Assembly (NCBI RefSeq): GCF_005889725.1 | Contig: NZ_VCKX01000043.1 | Span: 1 to 56,994, forward strand | Length of the DNA: 56,994 bases | DNA from: Nonomuraea zeae | GTDB lineage: Bacteria > Actinomycetota > Actinomycetes > Streptosporangiales > Streptosporangiaceae | Direction of reading: 5' to 3' | Translations under genes and position numbers: made by a program | Part shown: positions 17,289-26,139 of the stretch, one piece after another | Layout: each line of letters opens with the position of its first letter | Numbering within the stretch: position 1 is the stretch's first letter | The notes under the pieces: model-generated | Database searches by the model: none | Seen by the model: only the letters and a program-made list of their open reading frames with translations | Told to the model about the DNA's origin: nothing

Positions 17289-18692
17289 GTGGAACGACTG
17301 CGCCATCACCTCCTCGAAACCGGTTACACGATCGACGGCGTCCGAGAGCGCCTGGGCAGCATGGCCGCCTCGGCCCTGGCCCGGGAGGAGCTGGTGCCGG
17401 CTCTGCGCGCCACCGCCGAAGGCGACCCGCTGGCCCGGCTGATCAGGCTGTGGTGGCTGGGCGCGCCCGTGCCGGCGAAGGGCCTCCCCGCGGAGATCCT
17501 CGACTCTGGCCTGGTCACGGCGGACGGGGACGAGGTCCGCGCGACCGTGCACCTGCAGCCCTGGGAGACCGGCGGCTACCTGGTCTCCGACCGCAAGGTG
17601 CGGCCGGGCGACCCGGCGCTGCGGCCCGATCACGTCGTCGGGGCCGGCGGTGCCTCGGCCAACCTGGCCCAGCTCGTCACCCGGCGGCCCGTCCAGCGCG
17701 CGCTCGACCTCGGCACCGGGTGCGGCGTGCAGGTGCTGCACCTGGCCGGGCGGGCCGAGCACGTCGTGGCCACCGACCTCAATCCGCGGGCACTGGAGCT
17801 GGCCCGGCTGAGCTGGGAGCTGTCCGGCGTCTCGGGTGTCGAGGCGCGTACGGGGTCCATGTTCGAGCCGGTCGAGGACGAGCTGTTCGACCTGATCGTG
17901 AGCAACCCGCCGTTCGTGATCGCGCCCGCCCGCGACCGGAAGCTGACCTATCGCGAATCGGGCGGCGACGGCGACAGCTTCTGCCGCGACCTCGTACGCC
18001 GGACGCCCCGCCACCTCAACCCGGGCGGCCAGGCCCACTTCCTGGCCAACTGGCTGCACGTCGAGGGCGAGGACTGGCACGACCGCGTCGGCGGCTGGCT
18101 GGGGGAGACCGGCTGCGACGCCTGGGTCGTCCAGCGCGACGTCCAGGACCCGGCCGAATACGTCGAGCTCTGGCTCAAGGACGCGGCCGAGCAGGGCACC
18201 AGGAGCTACACCGAGCACTACGACCGCTGGCTGGCCTGGTTCGACGAGCGAAAGGTCGAGGGCGTCGGCTTCGGCTGGATCACGATGCGCAACTCGGGCA
18301 CGATCGACCCGGTCGTACGCGTGGAGCATCTCTCTCACCAGGTGGCGCTCCCGGTCGGCGACTACGTGGACTCCGTGATCGAGGCCATCGCCGCCGCGCA
18401 CCGGGCGGGCCCGCTCGACGAGGCGCTCCTGCGTACCGCGGAGGGGTTGCTGGACGAGCGGATCGGCCTGCCGGGGGCGGAGGACCCCATCCGGATCGTC
18501 CTGCGCCAGACGCAGGGGCTGCGCCGCAGCAGGGAAGTCGGCACGGTGGAGGCCGCGCTGGCGGGCGTCTGCGACGGCGAGCTGGCGCTCGGGCCGCTCC
18601 TCAACGTGATCGCCGAGCTGGTCGGCGACGGTGAGATCGCCAACTCCGACGCGGTCAGGCCCCTGATCGCCGAGGGTTACTTCCTTCTTTAA
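17289..18692 (+). CDS. Class I SAM-dependent methyltransferase (modification-type, NPPF motif)
   Basis: A 467-residue protein from a GTG with AAGGA seven bases upstream. The SAM-binding loop is ALDLGTGCGVQVLHLAGRA (around residues 138-156), followed by VVATDLNPRAL and the catalytic motif LIVSNPPFVIAP. NPPF/NPPY motifs occur in N- or carbon-directed methyltransferases acting on nucleobases or glutamine, so rRNA, DNA or release factor are candidate substrates. A DUF7059-like N-terminal domain precedes the catalytic domain and a C-terminal region follows it, as in other actinobacterial members. The stop is part of a CTTTAATC sequence repeated 3.5 kb away upstream of the AfsR-like gene. Confidence 0.88.
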   Translation: MERLRHHLLETGYTIDGVRERLGSMAASALAREELVPALRATAEGDPLARLIRLWWLGAPVPAKGLPAEILDSGLVTADGDEVRATVHLQPWETGGYLVSDRKVRPGDPALRPDHVVGAGGASANLAQLVTRRPVQRALDLGTGCGVQVLHLAGRAEHVVATDLNPRALELARLSWELSGVSGVEARTGSMFEPVEDELFDLIVSNPPFVIAPARDRKLTYRESGGDGDSFCRDLVRRTPRHLNPGGQAHFLANWLHVEGEDWHDRVGGWLGETGCDAWVVQRDVQDPAEYVELWLKDAAEQGTRSYTEHYDRWLAWFDERKVEGVGFGWITMRNSGTIDPVVRVEHLSHQVALPVGDYVDSVIEAIAAAHRAGPLDEALLRTAEGLLDERIGLPGAEDPIRIVLRQTQGLRRSREVGTVEAALAGVCDGELALGPLLNVIAELVGDGEIANSDAVRPLIAEGYFLL

Positions 18693-18738
18693 TCGGCTGT
18701 TGATTGGACGTTGACACCTTGGGTGGAGTCTCTAGGGC
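18687..18738 (+). promoter_or_regulatory. Candidate promoter with GTTGA direct repeats
   Basis: GTTGA occurs at 18699 and 18710, 11 bases apart, as expected for sites of SARP-type regulators. The second copy forms a perfect TTGACA -35 (18711-18716) with TAGGGC at 18733-18738 as a possible -10. The segment CTTTAATCGGCTGTTGA (18687-18703) matches 15 of 17 bases at 22177-22193 on the other side of the AfsR-like gene. The promoter points toward the small ORF at 18926. Confidence 0.4.
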
Positions 18739-18740
18739 AG

Positions 18741-18772
18741 GACACGGACCTGGGGGGTTCGAGGGCCGTGTC
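18741..18772 (+). terminator. Hairpin after the methyltransferase gene
   Basis: GACACGGACCT (18741-18751) pairs with AGGGCCGTGTC (18762-18772) with one mismatch. A T-rich stretch (CGTCTTTTAT) follows 15 bases later. It may end the methyltransferase transcript or form the 5' leader of a transcript starting near 18745. Confidence 0.45.
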
Positions 18773-18925
18773 AGGTCCGGCCGGTCGTCTTTTATGTGAG
18801 GCGGCTAGCCGCTACGCGGAGCATCCGGATAACCGGGCCCCCTAGCGAAGCGTGGCGGCGAAAGGGCGACCGGCTGGGCTGGACAGAATCGATCACGACG
18901 ATTTCGTGACTCCCTAAGGACAGCC
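18773..18925. other. Structured non-coding leader-like segment
   Basis: Several complementary segments occur: GCCGCTACGC (about 18809) with GCGTGGCGGC (about 18849), CCGG-ATAA-CCGG between them, and TCACGA-N5-TCGTGA near 18892-18908. No coding frame with good codon bias is present. It matches no riboswitch I can recall. It may be the untranslated leader of the small ORF at 18926 or 3' sequence of the opposing regulator gene. Confidence 0.35.
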
Positions 18926-19180
18926 TTGATCAACCATGTGTGGATGACACGTCTGGACGACGAGCTGTACTCAGGACTCGACGACGGACTCGACGACGGA
19001 CTCGAAGTCGCACCCGCCGGCGGAACCGGTGACGCCGGTCCCGCCGATGCGGATGCCAGTGCGGATGCGGGCTCAGGCGCCGGCGGCGGGATCGGCGGCC
19101 GGGACGCTGTCGAGCAGGGCCTTGAGGTCCCCGGCCTCCGGCGCGCCCAGCTTGGCGAAGATGTCGAAGGCCTGCCGTAG
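18926..19180 (+). CDS. Candidate small acidic repeat protein opposing the AfsR-like gene
   Basis: A TTG at 18926 has an AAGGA site five bases upstream and opens an 84-codon frame starting MINHVWMTRLDDELYSGLDD, with repeated GLDD units, then Asp/Ala/Gly-rich sequence. The last 36 codons lie antisense to the 3' end of the AfsR-like gene, so only the first half can be judged on its own. A perfect TTGACA and GTTGA repeats lie about 215 bases upstream. In Streptomyces, afsR is followed by the small repeat-containing gene afsS; this is an analogy of position only, and no sequence similarity is claimed. It may be a chance frame. Confidence 0.3.
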   Translation: MINHVWMTRLDDELYSGLDDGLDDGLEVAPAGGTGDAGPADADASADAGSGAGGGIGGRDAVEQGLEVPGLRRAQLGEDVEGLP

Positions 19181-22072
19181 GCAGTCCCGGCTCCGCGCCG
19201 CGCTGCCGAGACCATGCAGCGCCTTGCCGAGCACGGCGAGCGAGAGCGCCTCGCCGTACGGGTGGCCGATGTCCCTGGAGACCACCAGCGCCTGCTCGGC
19301 GTGGCGGACGGCCTCGGGATAGCGCTCGGCGGCGATGAACGTCTCGGCCAGCCTGGAGCACACGCGCTGCTCCCAGACCCGCTGCTTGCTGGAGCGGAAG
19401 AAGGCGAGGCACTCGGCGTGGTGGTGCACGGCCTCGGTGAGCCGGCCGACCCGGGACAGGACGATCCCGAGGTGGTAGCGGGCACGGGCGGTGCCGGCCC
19501 CGCTGCCGATCTCGGTGAAGATGGCCAGCCCCTTCTCCGCGGCCGCGATCGCGTCCTCGGGACGGCCGAGGCCCAGGTGGTCGCGGGCCGAGTAGCTGAG
19601 GACCAGCGCCTCGCCGGCCGGAACGCCGTTCTTGCGGTAGAACCGCATCGCCGCGTCGAACCAGGACAGCGCCTCGGTGTGGCGGCGCTGCCGGCCGACG
19701 ACGACGGCCAGCGCGTTGAGCACCTCGCCGGTGACGACCTTCTCCGCGCGGGCCTCCGACAGCTCGTGGACGATCCTGAACTGGTGCTCGGCCTCCGTAA
19801 GCCGGTTGCCGGCGAACAGCACCCGGCCGAGCACGTATCTGGCGCGCAGCTCGGAGCCCTGGTCGGCGATGTCCTGCGCGGTGACCAGCGTCGCCCGCGT
19901 GCTCTGGTCGAACTCGCGCGTGTGCGTGCCCGACTCCAGCAGCGGCTCCATCGCCACCAGCAGGTCGCCGGCGGGCAGGAGCTGCTCGCCCGTACGGGCG
20001 GTCGCGGCGGCCTGGTTGATGGCCGCGAACAGCGAGTCGCCCTCGGCGATCAGCCAGGCCACGGCCTCGTCGGCGGTGCCGAACGTGCGCCCGCTGCCGA
20101 CCGTGACGAGGTTGTCGGCGATCATGCTGCCTTCGTAGGCCAGCCGGTGCGCGGACTGGGCGGAGGCCAGGTAGAAGCCGAGCAGCCGGCGCAGCGCCAT
20201 CGTCCTGGCCTGGGGCCGCTCGGTCTTCTCCAGCTCCCGCCTGGCGAACAGCTTGAGCAGGTCGTGGAAGCGGTAGCGGCCAGGGCCAGGCGCTTCGAGC
20301 AGGCTGGCGTCCACGAGCGACTCCAGCACGGAGTCGGCCTCCACCGCGCTCATCGACAGCACGGCGGCCGCGGCGCCCGCGGAGATGTCGGGCCCGCTGG
20401 GCAGCGAGAGCAGCCGGAACGCGCGCGCCTGGACGGCTTCGAGCTGCCCGTAGCCGAGCGCGAACGTGGCCTCGACGGCCAGGTTGCCCACCCGCAGCTC
20501 GTCGAGGCGGCGCTGCTCGTCGGCCAGCTTGGGGACGAGCGAGGCGACGGTCCACGAGGGCCGCGAGGCGAGCCTGGCGGCCACGATCCGGACCGCGAGC
20601 GGCAGGAACCCGCAGGCGGCCACCACGTCCATGGCCGCGCCGTGCTCGGCCGACACGCGCTCGGCGCCCACCACGGCCGAGAACAGCGACAGCGCCTCGT
20701 CCGGCTCCATCACGTCGAGGTCGATCAGCCGGGCGGAGGGCAGGTCGGCCAGCTTGCCCCGGCTGGTGACGATGGCCGCGCACCCGGGCGAGCCGGGCAG
20801 CAGCGGGATGACCTGCTCGGCGTCGCGGGCGTTGTCCAGCAGCACGAGGATGCGGCGGTCGGCGAGGAGCGAGCGGAAGAGCGCGGAACGTTCCGGGAGC
20901 CCGTCGGGGATCACGTCGGGCGGGATGCCGAGCGCGCGCAGGAACCCGCCGAGCGCCGACTCCGGCGCGGTCGCCACGTCGGTGTAGCCGCGCATGTCCG
21001 CGTAGAGCTGCCCGTCGGGGAAGATGTCGTCGGCCAGGTGGGCCACGTGCACGGCCAGCGTGGTCTTGCCCACGCCGCCGATGCCGGAGATCGCCGCCAC
21101 CGGGACGCCCTCGGCCGACGACTGCGCGGACGACTGGGCCGACAGCAGCGTGCGGAGCCGGCCGGCGATCTCCTTGCGGCCGGTGAAGTCGCTGACGGCC
21201 GCGGGCAGCTGCGCGGGGCGCGGCAGCTCCGGCGCCGGGGCCGGCTCCTCGTCCTCGACCGGCTCCTCGGCGGGCGGCTCGACCGCGGCCAGCGTCGGGT
21301 CGGCGGCCAGGATGCGCTGGTGCAGCGCGGCCAGGTCGGCGCCGGGCTCGATGCCCAGCTCGTCGATCAGCGCCTCGCGGGTCTCGGTGAAGACGTTGAG
21401 CGCGTCGCCCTGCCGCCCGCACCGGTAGTAGGCGAGCATGAGCTGGGCGCGCAGCCGCTCGCGCAGCGGATGGTCGGCGGTGAGCGCGATCAGCTCGGAC
21501 ACGATCGCCGCGTGGTTGCCCAGCTCCAGGTCCAGGTCCATGAGCGTCTCGATGACGCTGATGCGGCGCTCGATCAGCCGGTCGCGCTGGTGCTCGGAGT
21601 AGGGGCCGACGGTGCCGGCCAGCGGCTCGCCCTCGAACAGCTGCAGCGCGGCCCGCAGGGCGCGCGCGGCCTCGGCCAGCCGGCCGGCCTTGCGCGCCGC
21701 CTCGGCCTCCTGGCGGCCGCGTTCGAAGCGGGCCAGGTCGAGCGCGCCGTCGGGCAGGCGCAGCGCGTAGCCCTTGCCGATGGAGGTGAGCAGCTCGGGC
21801 CGCGAGCGGGCCGGCCGGTCCGGTTCGAGCACCGTACGGAGCCTGGAGACGTACGTGCGCAGCGCCCCCAGCGCGCGCGGCGGCGCGTCCTCGCCCCAGA
21901 CCGCGTCGATCATCTCGTTGGGAGTGACCGCGTGGCCCTCCCGCAGCAGCAGCATGCCGAGAATGGAACGCTGCAGAGGGGTGCCCAGGTCGAGTTCCCG
22001 GCCATCACGCCACGCGCGGACAGGACCGAGCACGGCGAACCGCAGCCCGCTCTCAACGCTCTGACCAGCCAT
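19073..22072 (-). CDS. AfsR/SARP-type regulator (BTAD, NB-ARC, TPR)
   Basis: A 999-residue regulator from the ATG at 22072. Residues about 10-100 form an OmpR-like winged helix (LRFAVLGPVRAWRDGRELDL, then LRTYVSRLRTVLEP). The bacterial activation domain follows to about residue 260. An NB-ARC/STAND ATPase follows with Walker A GIGGVGKTTLAVHVA near residue 327 and ILVLLDNARDAEQVIPLLPG as Walker B. The C-terminal 400 residues are tetratricopeptide-like helices. Such proteins activate secondary-metabolism or morphogenesis genes. GTTGA-type repeats occur on both sides of the gene, possibly its own sites. No biosynthetic cluster is adjacent. Confidence 0.93.
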   Translation of the reverse strand: MAGQSVESGLRFAVLGPVRAWRDGRELDLGTPLQRSILGMLLLREGHAVTPNEMIDAVWGEDAPPRALGALRTYVSRLRTVLEPDRPARSRPELLTSIGKGYALRLPDGALDLARFERGRQEAEAARKAGRLAEAARALRAALQLFEGEPLAGTVGPYSEHQRDRLIERRISVIETLMDLDLELGNHAAIVSELIALTADHPLRERLRAQLMLAYYRCGRQGDALNVFTETREALIDELGIEPGADLAALHQRILAADPTLAAVEPPAEEPVEDEEPAPAPELPRPAQLPAAVSDFTGRKEIAGRLRTLLSAQSSAQSSAEGVPVAAISGIGGVGKTTLAVHVAHLADDIFPDGQLYADMRGYTDVATAPESALGGFLRALGIPPDVIPDGLPERSALFRSLLADRRILVLLDNARDAEQVIPLLPGSPGCAAIVTSRGKLADLPSARLIDLDVMEPDEALSLFSAVVGAERVSAEHGAAMDVVAACGFLPLAVRIVAARLASRPSWTVASLVPKLADEQRRLDELRVGNLAVEATFALGYGQLEAVQARAFRLLSLPSGPDISAGAAAAVLSMSAVEADSVLESLVDASLLEAPGPGRYRFHDLLKLFARRELEKTERPQARTMALRRLLGFYLASAQSAHRLAYEGSMIADNLVTVGSGRTFGTADEAVAWLIAEGDSLFAAINQAAATARTGEQLLPAGDLLVAMEPLLESGTHTREFDQSTRATLVTAQDIADQGSELRARYVLGRVLFAGNRLTEAEHQFRIVHELSEARAEKVVTGEVLNALAVVVGRQRRHTEALSWFDAAMRFYRKNGVPAGEALVLSYSARDHLGLGRPEDAIAAAEKGLAIFTEIGSGAGTARARYHLGIVLSRVGRLTEAVHHHAECLAFFRSSKQRVWEQRVCSRLAETFIAAERYPEAVRHAEQALVVSRDIGHPYGEALSLAVLGKALHGLGSAARSRDCLRQAFDIFAKLGAPEAGDLKALLDSVPAADPAAGA

Positions 22073-22154
22073 GCCGTCTGTCTCCAAGCCAATGGAACGA
22101 TTTGTTACCAAATAATAGATCCATCGTTGCTCGTCACCTAGATGCGGGCTGATC

Positions 22155-22193
22155 GTTAACCGAGCCGTTGATCCGCCTTTAATCAGGTGTTGA
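22155..22193 (-). promoter_or_regulatory. TCAAC/TTAAC repeats upstream of the AfsR-like gene
   Basis: On the plus strand GTTAA (22155), GTTGA (22167) and GTTGA (22189) are spaced 12 and 22 bases apart, one and two helical turns. They lie 80-120 bases upstream of the regulator start. With the matching pair at 18699 and 18710 they suggest a shared binding protein, possibly the regulator itself. Confidence 0.4.
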
Positions 22194-22224
22194 GCGCGCC
22201 CCTGGATGCTGATGGTCGGCCAGG

Positions 22225-22255
22225 CATGACACTCACCGCGGGGGCGTGTGTCATG
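22225..22255. promoter_or_regulatory. Perfect inverted repeat upstream of the AfsR-like gene
   Basis: CATGACAC (22225-22232) and GTGTCATG (22248-22255) are perfectly complementary with a 15-base spacer. The site lies 150 bases upstream of the regulator start, between it and the terminator of the preceding GNAT gene. It may be an operator or part of a leader structure. Confidence 0.4.
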
Positions 22256-22283
22256 TAGAGCAGACGTAGGCCGGGAAAAATAC

Positions 22284-22313
22284 CGGCCCCGCCCGGGAAG
22301 TTGGGCGGGGCCG
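22284..22313 (-). terminator. Rho-independent terminator of the GNAT gene
   Basis: CGGCCCCGCCC (22284-22294) and GGGCGGGGCCG (22303-22313) form a perfect 11-base stem. Read on the minus strand it is followed by GTATTTTTCC, giving the U-tract of an intrinsic terminator 15 bases after the GNAT stop. Confidence 0.88.
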
Positions 22314-22327
22314 TCGGTGGATGGTTC

Positions 22328-22972
22328 TCAGGCTGCCTCGACCAGGCCCAGTCTCATGTGGAGCCGATCTCGTACGAGCGGCCATTCAGAGTTGAGGATC
22401 GAGTAGAACGCGGTATCTCGGACCGTGTTGTCGGCGCCTCGGCTATCCGCTCGCCGCACCCCGTCGAAGTGTGCGCCGAGGGCCTCGATGGCGGCCCGGG
22501 ATCTGGTGTTGCGTACGTCTGCCTTCAGGGTGATGCGATGGACGTCCCACGTCTCGAAGGCGTGCGAGAGCATCAGATATTTGCTCTCCCGGTTGACCCC
22601 GGTGCCCTGGGCGCCGGCGCCCAGCCAGGTGTAACCGATGTCGGCCACGGACGGAGTGTCGCCCACCGCACCGCGGGTACCCGGCGGCCAGGGCATGGGG
22701 CCCTGCCAGTACTCCAGGTGCATGAGACGGGTGGCACCGACCACGCGGTCGGTGTTCAGCCACCGGATGGCGAAGGGCAATGAGCGGCCCTCCGCCTGCT
22801 CAGCCATGGCGGCTTCCACGTAGGAAACCATCTCGTCCCGGGTGTTCGGGACGCGAGTGAAGGTGTAGGTGGAGCGGTCTTCACTCGCCGCGGCGACGAG
22901 GTCGTCGATCGCCGCGAGGCTGAGAGGTTCCAGGCGCACGGTGCGCCCGGACAAGGTGACAAGAGCGGGCAT
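22328..22972 (-). CDS. GNAT acetyltransferase (RimJ/RimL type)
   Basis: A 214-residue protein from the ATG at 22972, beginning MPALVTLSGRTVRLEPLSLA. Features of the RimJ/RimL branch are VRLEPL at the start, DIGYTWLGAGAQGTGVNRES (acetyl-CoA loop region), and HRITLKADVRNTRSRAAIEA, the N-x(6)-A-x(2)-E/A pattern near the C-terminus. It would acetylate a protein N-terminus or small amine. The frame is open further upstream, but this start gives the normal family length. A strong terminator follows. The next gene upstream, an aminotransferase, points the same way. Confidence 0.88.
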   Translation of the reverse strand: MPALVTLSGRTVRLEPLSLAAIDDLVAAASEDRSTYTFTRVPNTRDEMVSYVEAAMAEQAEGRSLPFAIRWLNTDRVVGATRLMHLEYWQGPMPWPPGTRGAVGDTPSVADIGYTWLGAGAQGTGVNRESKYLMLSHAFETWDVHRITLKADVRNTRSRAAIEALGAHFDGVRRADSRGADNTVRDTAFYSILNSEWPLVRDRLHMRLGLVEAA

Positions 22973-23113
22973 GTGCACATGATGGAGCCAACGCGGCGTG
23001 CACGTAACCAGGCTGTCAGACTCATGTTTTGCCGCTTTTTGCAAACATGGCGTTTCCGCAGGTCAGAGGCCCCTTTTGGGGGATGGTAAACCCGCTCTTG
23101 GGGAAAGATTCGC

Positions 23114-24400
23114 CTAACCGTGACACGGCAGCGGAACGAGCGCCGGGCCTCGTTCACGCGCCGTACGGCTCCGGACCGGCGAAAGCCGGCTCAGACCCGT
23201 GGAAAGGAACTCCAGATTGGCCGCGATCCAGGGCAGGCTCAGCGGATCGGGGCTGGTCAGAGCGGCCAGCCGCTCCTCGGTGGTCTCTCCGTAGAGCAGG
23301 CTCACCGCGACCCGTACCCTGGCCGCCGAGGGATCGTCGCCGAAGGCGTGTCCGGGCAGCACCCCGATGCCGTGTTCCTCCAGCAGGATCTTGGTGATCT
23401 CGGTCGAGCCGCCGAGCCGTAGATGGCTCAGGTCCGGATAGAGGTAGAAGCCGCCCTGCGGGGTGGGCACGGAGGCCCCGATCTCGGCGAACCGGTCGTG
23501 CACGGCCCGCGCGACCGTCCCGTGCAGGCGCCGGCTGAGCTCGATGCGCTCGGTCAGCTCGTACGGATCGCCGAAGGCGTAGGCCGCGGCCTCCTGCACG
23601 GGCGCCGCGGGCGCCGACCAGATCTCGCTGGCCACCGCGAGCACCCGCTGGCGCAGCGAATGCGCGCCCTCGGGCAGCCTGGCCACGCCGATCCGCCAGC
23701 CGCCCAGCGCCAGGCTCTTGCTGAGCCCGGTGGTGATGACCGTGCGCTCGGGCGCGACGTCGGCGGGCGAGGTGTAGGGCACGTCCGGGTCGTGCATCAG
23801 GTCGCGGTAGATCTCGTCCGAGATGATCGTCAGGTCGAGGTCCCTGGCGACCTCCGCGAGCCGGCGTACGGTCTCGGGCGTGGCCAGCCGTCCCGTCGGG
23901 TTGTCGGGCAGCGTCACCAGGACCGAGTTCACGGTCCTGCCTTCGGCCCTGGCCTGCCGCACCTGCGCGGCGACCAGGTCGGGGTCGGGCACTCCGCCCT
24001 CTCCTGGTGGTGCGGGCACCAGGATGGGGCGCGAGCCCACGAGATCGGCCTGCGCGGCGTAGCTGACCCAGCTGGGCATGGGCAGGACGATGTCTCCGCC
24101 GATCGCCAGGATCAGGCCGTACAGCAGCGACTTGCTGCCCGGCCCGCAGACGACCAGCTCGGGGTCGGTGACGAGCCCCCGCCGTGTCCAGTAGCCCGCT
24201 GCCGCCGCCCGGAGCCCGGACGCCCCCGCGACCGGCCCGTAGCCGTTGCGCTCTGATGCGGCGGCCAGCCTGTCGCGCAGCGCCGGGTGGACGGGCAGAC
24301 CGGCCTCGCCGAAGGCCAGGTGCAGCACGCGTTCCCCGGCGCGCCGTCTTCGCTCGATGTCCTCGTTGGCCGCCAGAGTGGCGGACAGGGTCACGCTCAT
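23114..24400 (-). CDS. Pyridoxal phosphate aminotransferase, class I/II
   Basis: A 428-residue fold-type I enzyme. The PLP lysine lies in ITTGLSKSLALGGWRIG; NPTG in LPDNPTGRLATPETV and the ISDEIYRDLMHD aspartate/tyrosine region are also present. It transfers an amino group between an amino acid and a 2-oxo acid; the substrate cannot be set by sequence alone. The start at 24400 (MSVTLSATLAANEDIERRRR) was preferred to an upstream ATG at 24442. It is divergent from a LysR regulator 79 bases away, the classical arrangement for LysR control. Confidence 0.92.
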   Translation of the reverse strand: MSVTLSATLAANEDIERRRRAGERVLHLAFGEAGLPVHPALRDRLAAASERNGYGPVAGASGLRAAAAGYWTRRGLVTDPELVVCGPGSKSLLYGLILAIGGDIVLPMPSWVSYAAQADLVGSRPILVPAPPGEGGVPDPDLVAAQVRQARAEGRTVNSVLVTLPDNPTGRLATPETVRRLAEVARDLDLTIISDEIYRDLMHDPDVPYTSPADVAPERTVITTGLSKSLALGGWRIGVARLPEGAHSLRQRVLAVASEIWSAPAAPVQEAAAYAFGDPYELTERIELSRRLHGTVARAVHDRFAEIGASVPTPQGGFYLYPDLSHLRLGGSTEITKILLEEHGIGVLPGHAFGDDPSAARVRVAVSLLYGETTEERLAALTSPDPLSLPWIAANLEFLSTGLSRLSPVRSRTARERGPALVPLPCHG

Positions 24401-24438
24401 GGTTGTCACGTTCCCAGCGTGGTTGGATGAAGGCATCA

Positions 24439-24460
24439 CCACAAGCGAGGCTTAGTGTGG
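24439..24460. promoter_or_regulatory. Candidate LysR operator
   Basis: CCACA (24439-24443) and TGTGG (24456-24460) form an inverted repeat with a 12-base spacer in the gap between the divergent aminotransferase and LysR genes, 19 bases before the LysR start. Confidence 0.4.
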
Positions 24461-24479
24461 GTAGGCATAAGGAAGTCTG

Positions 24480-25415
24480 ATGCTCGAATTGCGACGTTTG
24501 GTGCTGATCTGCGAGTTTGCCCGCAGGGGCAGCATCGCGGCTGCCGCCGAGTCGCTCGGCTACAGTCCTTCGGCCGTTTCCCAGCAGCTCGTCGCGCTGG
24601 AGCGCGAGACGGGCACGGCTCTGATCGACCGGACCGCCCGCAGCGCCGAACTGACCGATGCGGGCCGTCGCCTGGTCCTTCACGCGGAGCGCATCCTGTC
24701 AATGGTCGAGGAGGCCGAATCCGACCTTTCAGCCCATGCGGGAACGCCCGCAGGGCGGGTGGTGGTCACCGCGTTCCCGACGGCGGCGGTGGCGTTCGCG
24801 CCCGCGCTCGCGCGCTCGCTGCGCCGCCACACGGAGCTGACCCTGCGACTGGGGCAGAGCCGCTCCGGGCGCGGCATGCGGGAGGTGCAGTCGGGCGAGG
24901 TGGACATCGCGCTCGTCGACGACTGGTACGGCAGGGTGCGCGACAGCGAGAACCTGCGGGTCTTCCGGCTGCTGAAGGACCCGCTGGTGCTGGTCGTGCC
25001 GCGCAAGCACCGCCTGGCCGACCCCGAGGTGCCGCTGGACCTGCGCGAGCTGCGCGACGAGCCGTGGATGGCGACGCCCGACGGCGAGCCCTCGCGGCTC
25101 GCGGTGGACCGGCTCTTCGTGGACGTGGGCGGCACGCGGCCGACGCCGTGGGAGTTCGAAGGGCTGGGGACCATCCTGTCGCTGGTCGCCAAGGGCATCG
25201 GCATCGCCGCCGTGCCCGCGCTCGCGCTCGCGGCCGGGGTGCGCGGCCTGGCCGTGCGCGAGTTCCCCGGCAACCCGGTCGGGCGCGAGGTGCACGCCGT
25301 CGCGCGCGGCTCCAGCGTCCACCGGCCCTCGGTCTCGGTGACGCTGCGCGCGATCCACGTGGCCGCCCGCTACATCGCCGCCGACCTGGAGCCGGTGAGC
25401 CCGGCGGACCGCTAA
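24480..25415 (+). CDS. LysR family transcriptional regulator
   Basis: A 311-residue regulator. The N-terminal winged helix reads [20 protein letters not shown] and [20 protein letters not shown]; the effector domain has the periplasmic-binding-protein fold with [12 protein letters not shown] and [20 protein letters not shown]. The divergent aminotransferase is the obvious target, with the regulator probably also repressing itself through the shared gap. The effector is likely the aminotransferase substrate or product; that is inference. Confidence 0.92.
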   Translation: MLELRRLVLICEFARRGSIAAAAESLGYSPSAVSQQLVALERETGTALIDRTARSAELTDAGRRLVLHAERILSMVEEAESDLSAHAGTPAGRVVVTAFPTAAVAFAPALARSLRRHTELTLRLGQSRSGRGMREVQSGEVDIALVDDWYGRVRDSENLRVFRLLKDPLVLVVPRKHRLADPEVPLDLRELRDEPWMATPDGEPSRLAVDRLFVDVGGTRPTPWEFEGLGTILSLVAKGIGIAAVPALALAAGVRGLAVREFPGNPVGREVHAVARGSSVHRPSVSVTLRAIHVAARYIAADLEPVSPADR

Positions 25416-25426
25416 CGTGTGCGCCT

Positions 25427-26098
25427 ATGGCGCCGACGTACGACATCGAGCACCTCCTGCTCGCCCAGCCGAGCACCAGGACGGTCGCGGGCATCGACGA
25501 GGTGGGCCGCGGCGCCTGGGCGGGCCCCGTCACGGTCTGCGCCGTCGTCACCGACCTGTCGCCGCCGCCGGCCGGGCTGACCGACTCCAAGCAGATCTCC
25601 GCCGCCCGGCGCGGGCCGCTCGCCGAGGAGCTGGCCTCCTGGGTGGCGGGCGCCGCCTTCGGTGAGGCCACGCACGAGGAGATCGACGCGCTCGGCATGA
25701 CCGAGGCCCTGCGCCGGGCCGCGAGGCGGGCGCTGGACGCGCTGCCGGTGCGGCCGGACGCGGTGATCCTCGACGGCAAGCACGACTACATCGGCCCGCC
25801 GTGGCCGGTCCGGCTGGAGGTCAAGGGGGACGCGGCGAGCATCTCGGTCGCGGCCGCGTCCGTCCTGGCCAAGGTACGCCGCGACGCCTACATGGCGACG
25901 ATCGGCTGCGACGAGTACGGCTTCGCGGAGAACGCCGGCTATCCCTCCCCGCTGCACCAGGAGGCACTCGCCAGGCTGGGCCCGACCCCGCATCATCGGC
26001 TCTCCTGGTCCTACCTGGACGACCTGCCGCGGTGGCGGCACCTGAAACTGCACCGCGACCCGCTGGCCGGCGAGGGTCAGGCCAGCCTTTTCGGATGA
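25427..26098 (+). CDS. rnhB: Ribonuclease HII
   Basis: The 223-residue enzyme removes ribonucleotides from DNA and RNA primers. The signature [20 protein letters not shown] gives the first catalytic Asp24 and Glu25; [13 protein letters not shown] carries the next aspartate, and [20 protein letters not shown] the fourth with the conserved SVxAKVxRD-type region. The ATG at 25427 was chosen for family length; a much longer upstream frame overlaps LysR and is spurious. It follows LysR by 11 bases on the same strand. Confidence 0.95.
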   Translation: MAPTYDIEHLLLAQPSTRTVAGIDEVGRGAWAGPVTVCAVVTDLSPPPAGLTDSKQISAARRGPLAEELASWVAGAAFGEATHEEIDALGMTEALRRAARRALDALPVRPDAVILDGKHDYIGPPWPVRLEVKGDAASISVAAASVLAKVRRDAYMATIGCDEYGFAENAGYPSPLHQEALARLGPTPHHRLSWSYLDDLPRWRHLKLHRDPLAGEGQASLFG

Positions 26099-26139
26099 AC
26101 GGGCTCGGCGGGCGTTCCGGCTCGGCCATCATCGGTTGA

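Noticed and set aside
18805..19485. A 226-codon minus-strand frame at the end of the AfsR-like gene
   Set aside because: Ser/Pro-rich out-of-frame sequence overlapping the true regulator frame.
19214..22141. A 975-codon plus-strand frame opposite the AfsR-like gene
   Set aside because: Antisense shadow; the minus-strand product has intact BTAD, NB-ARC and TPR domains, the plus frame has none.
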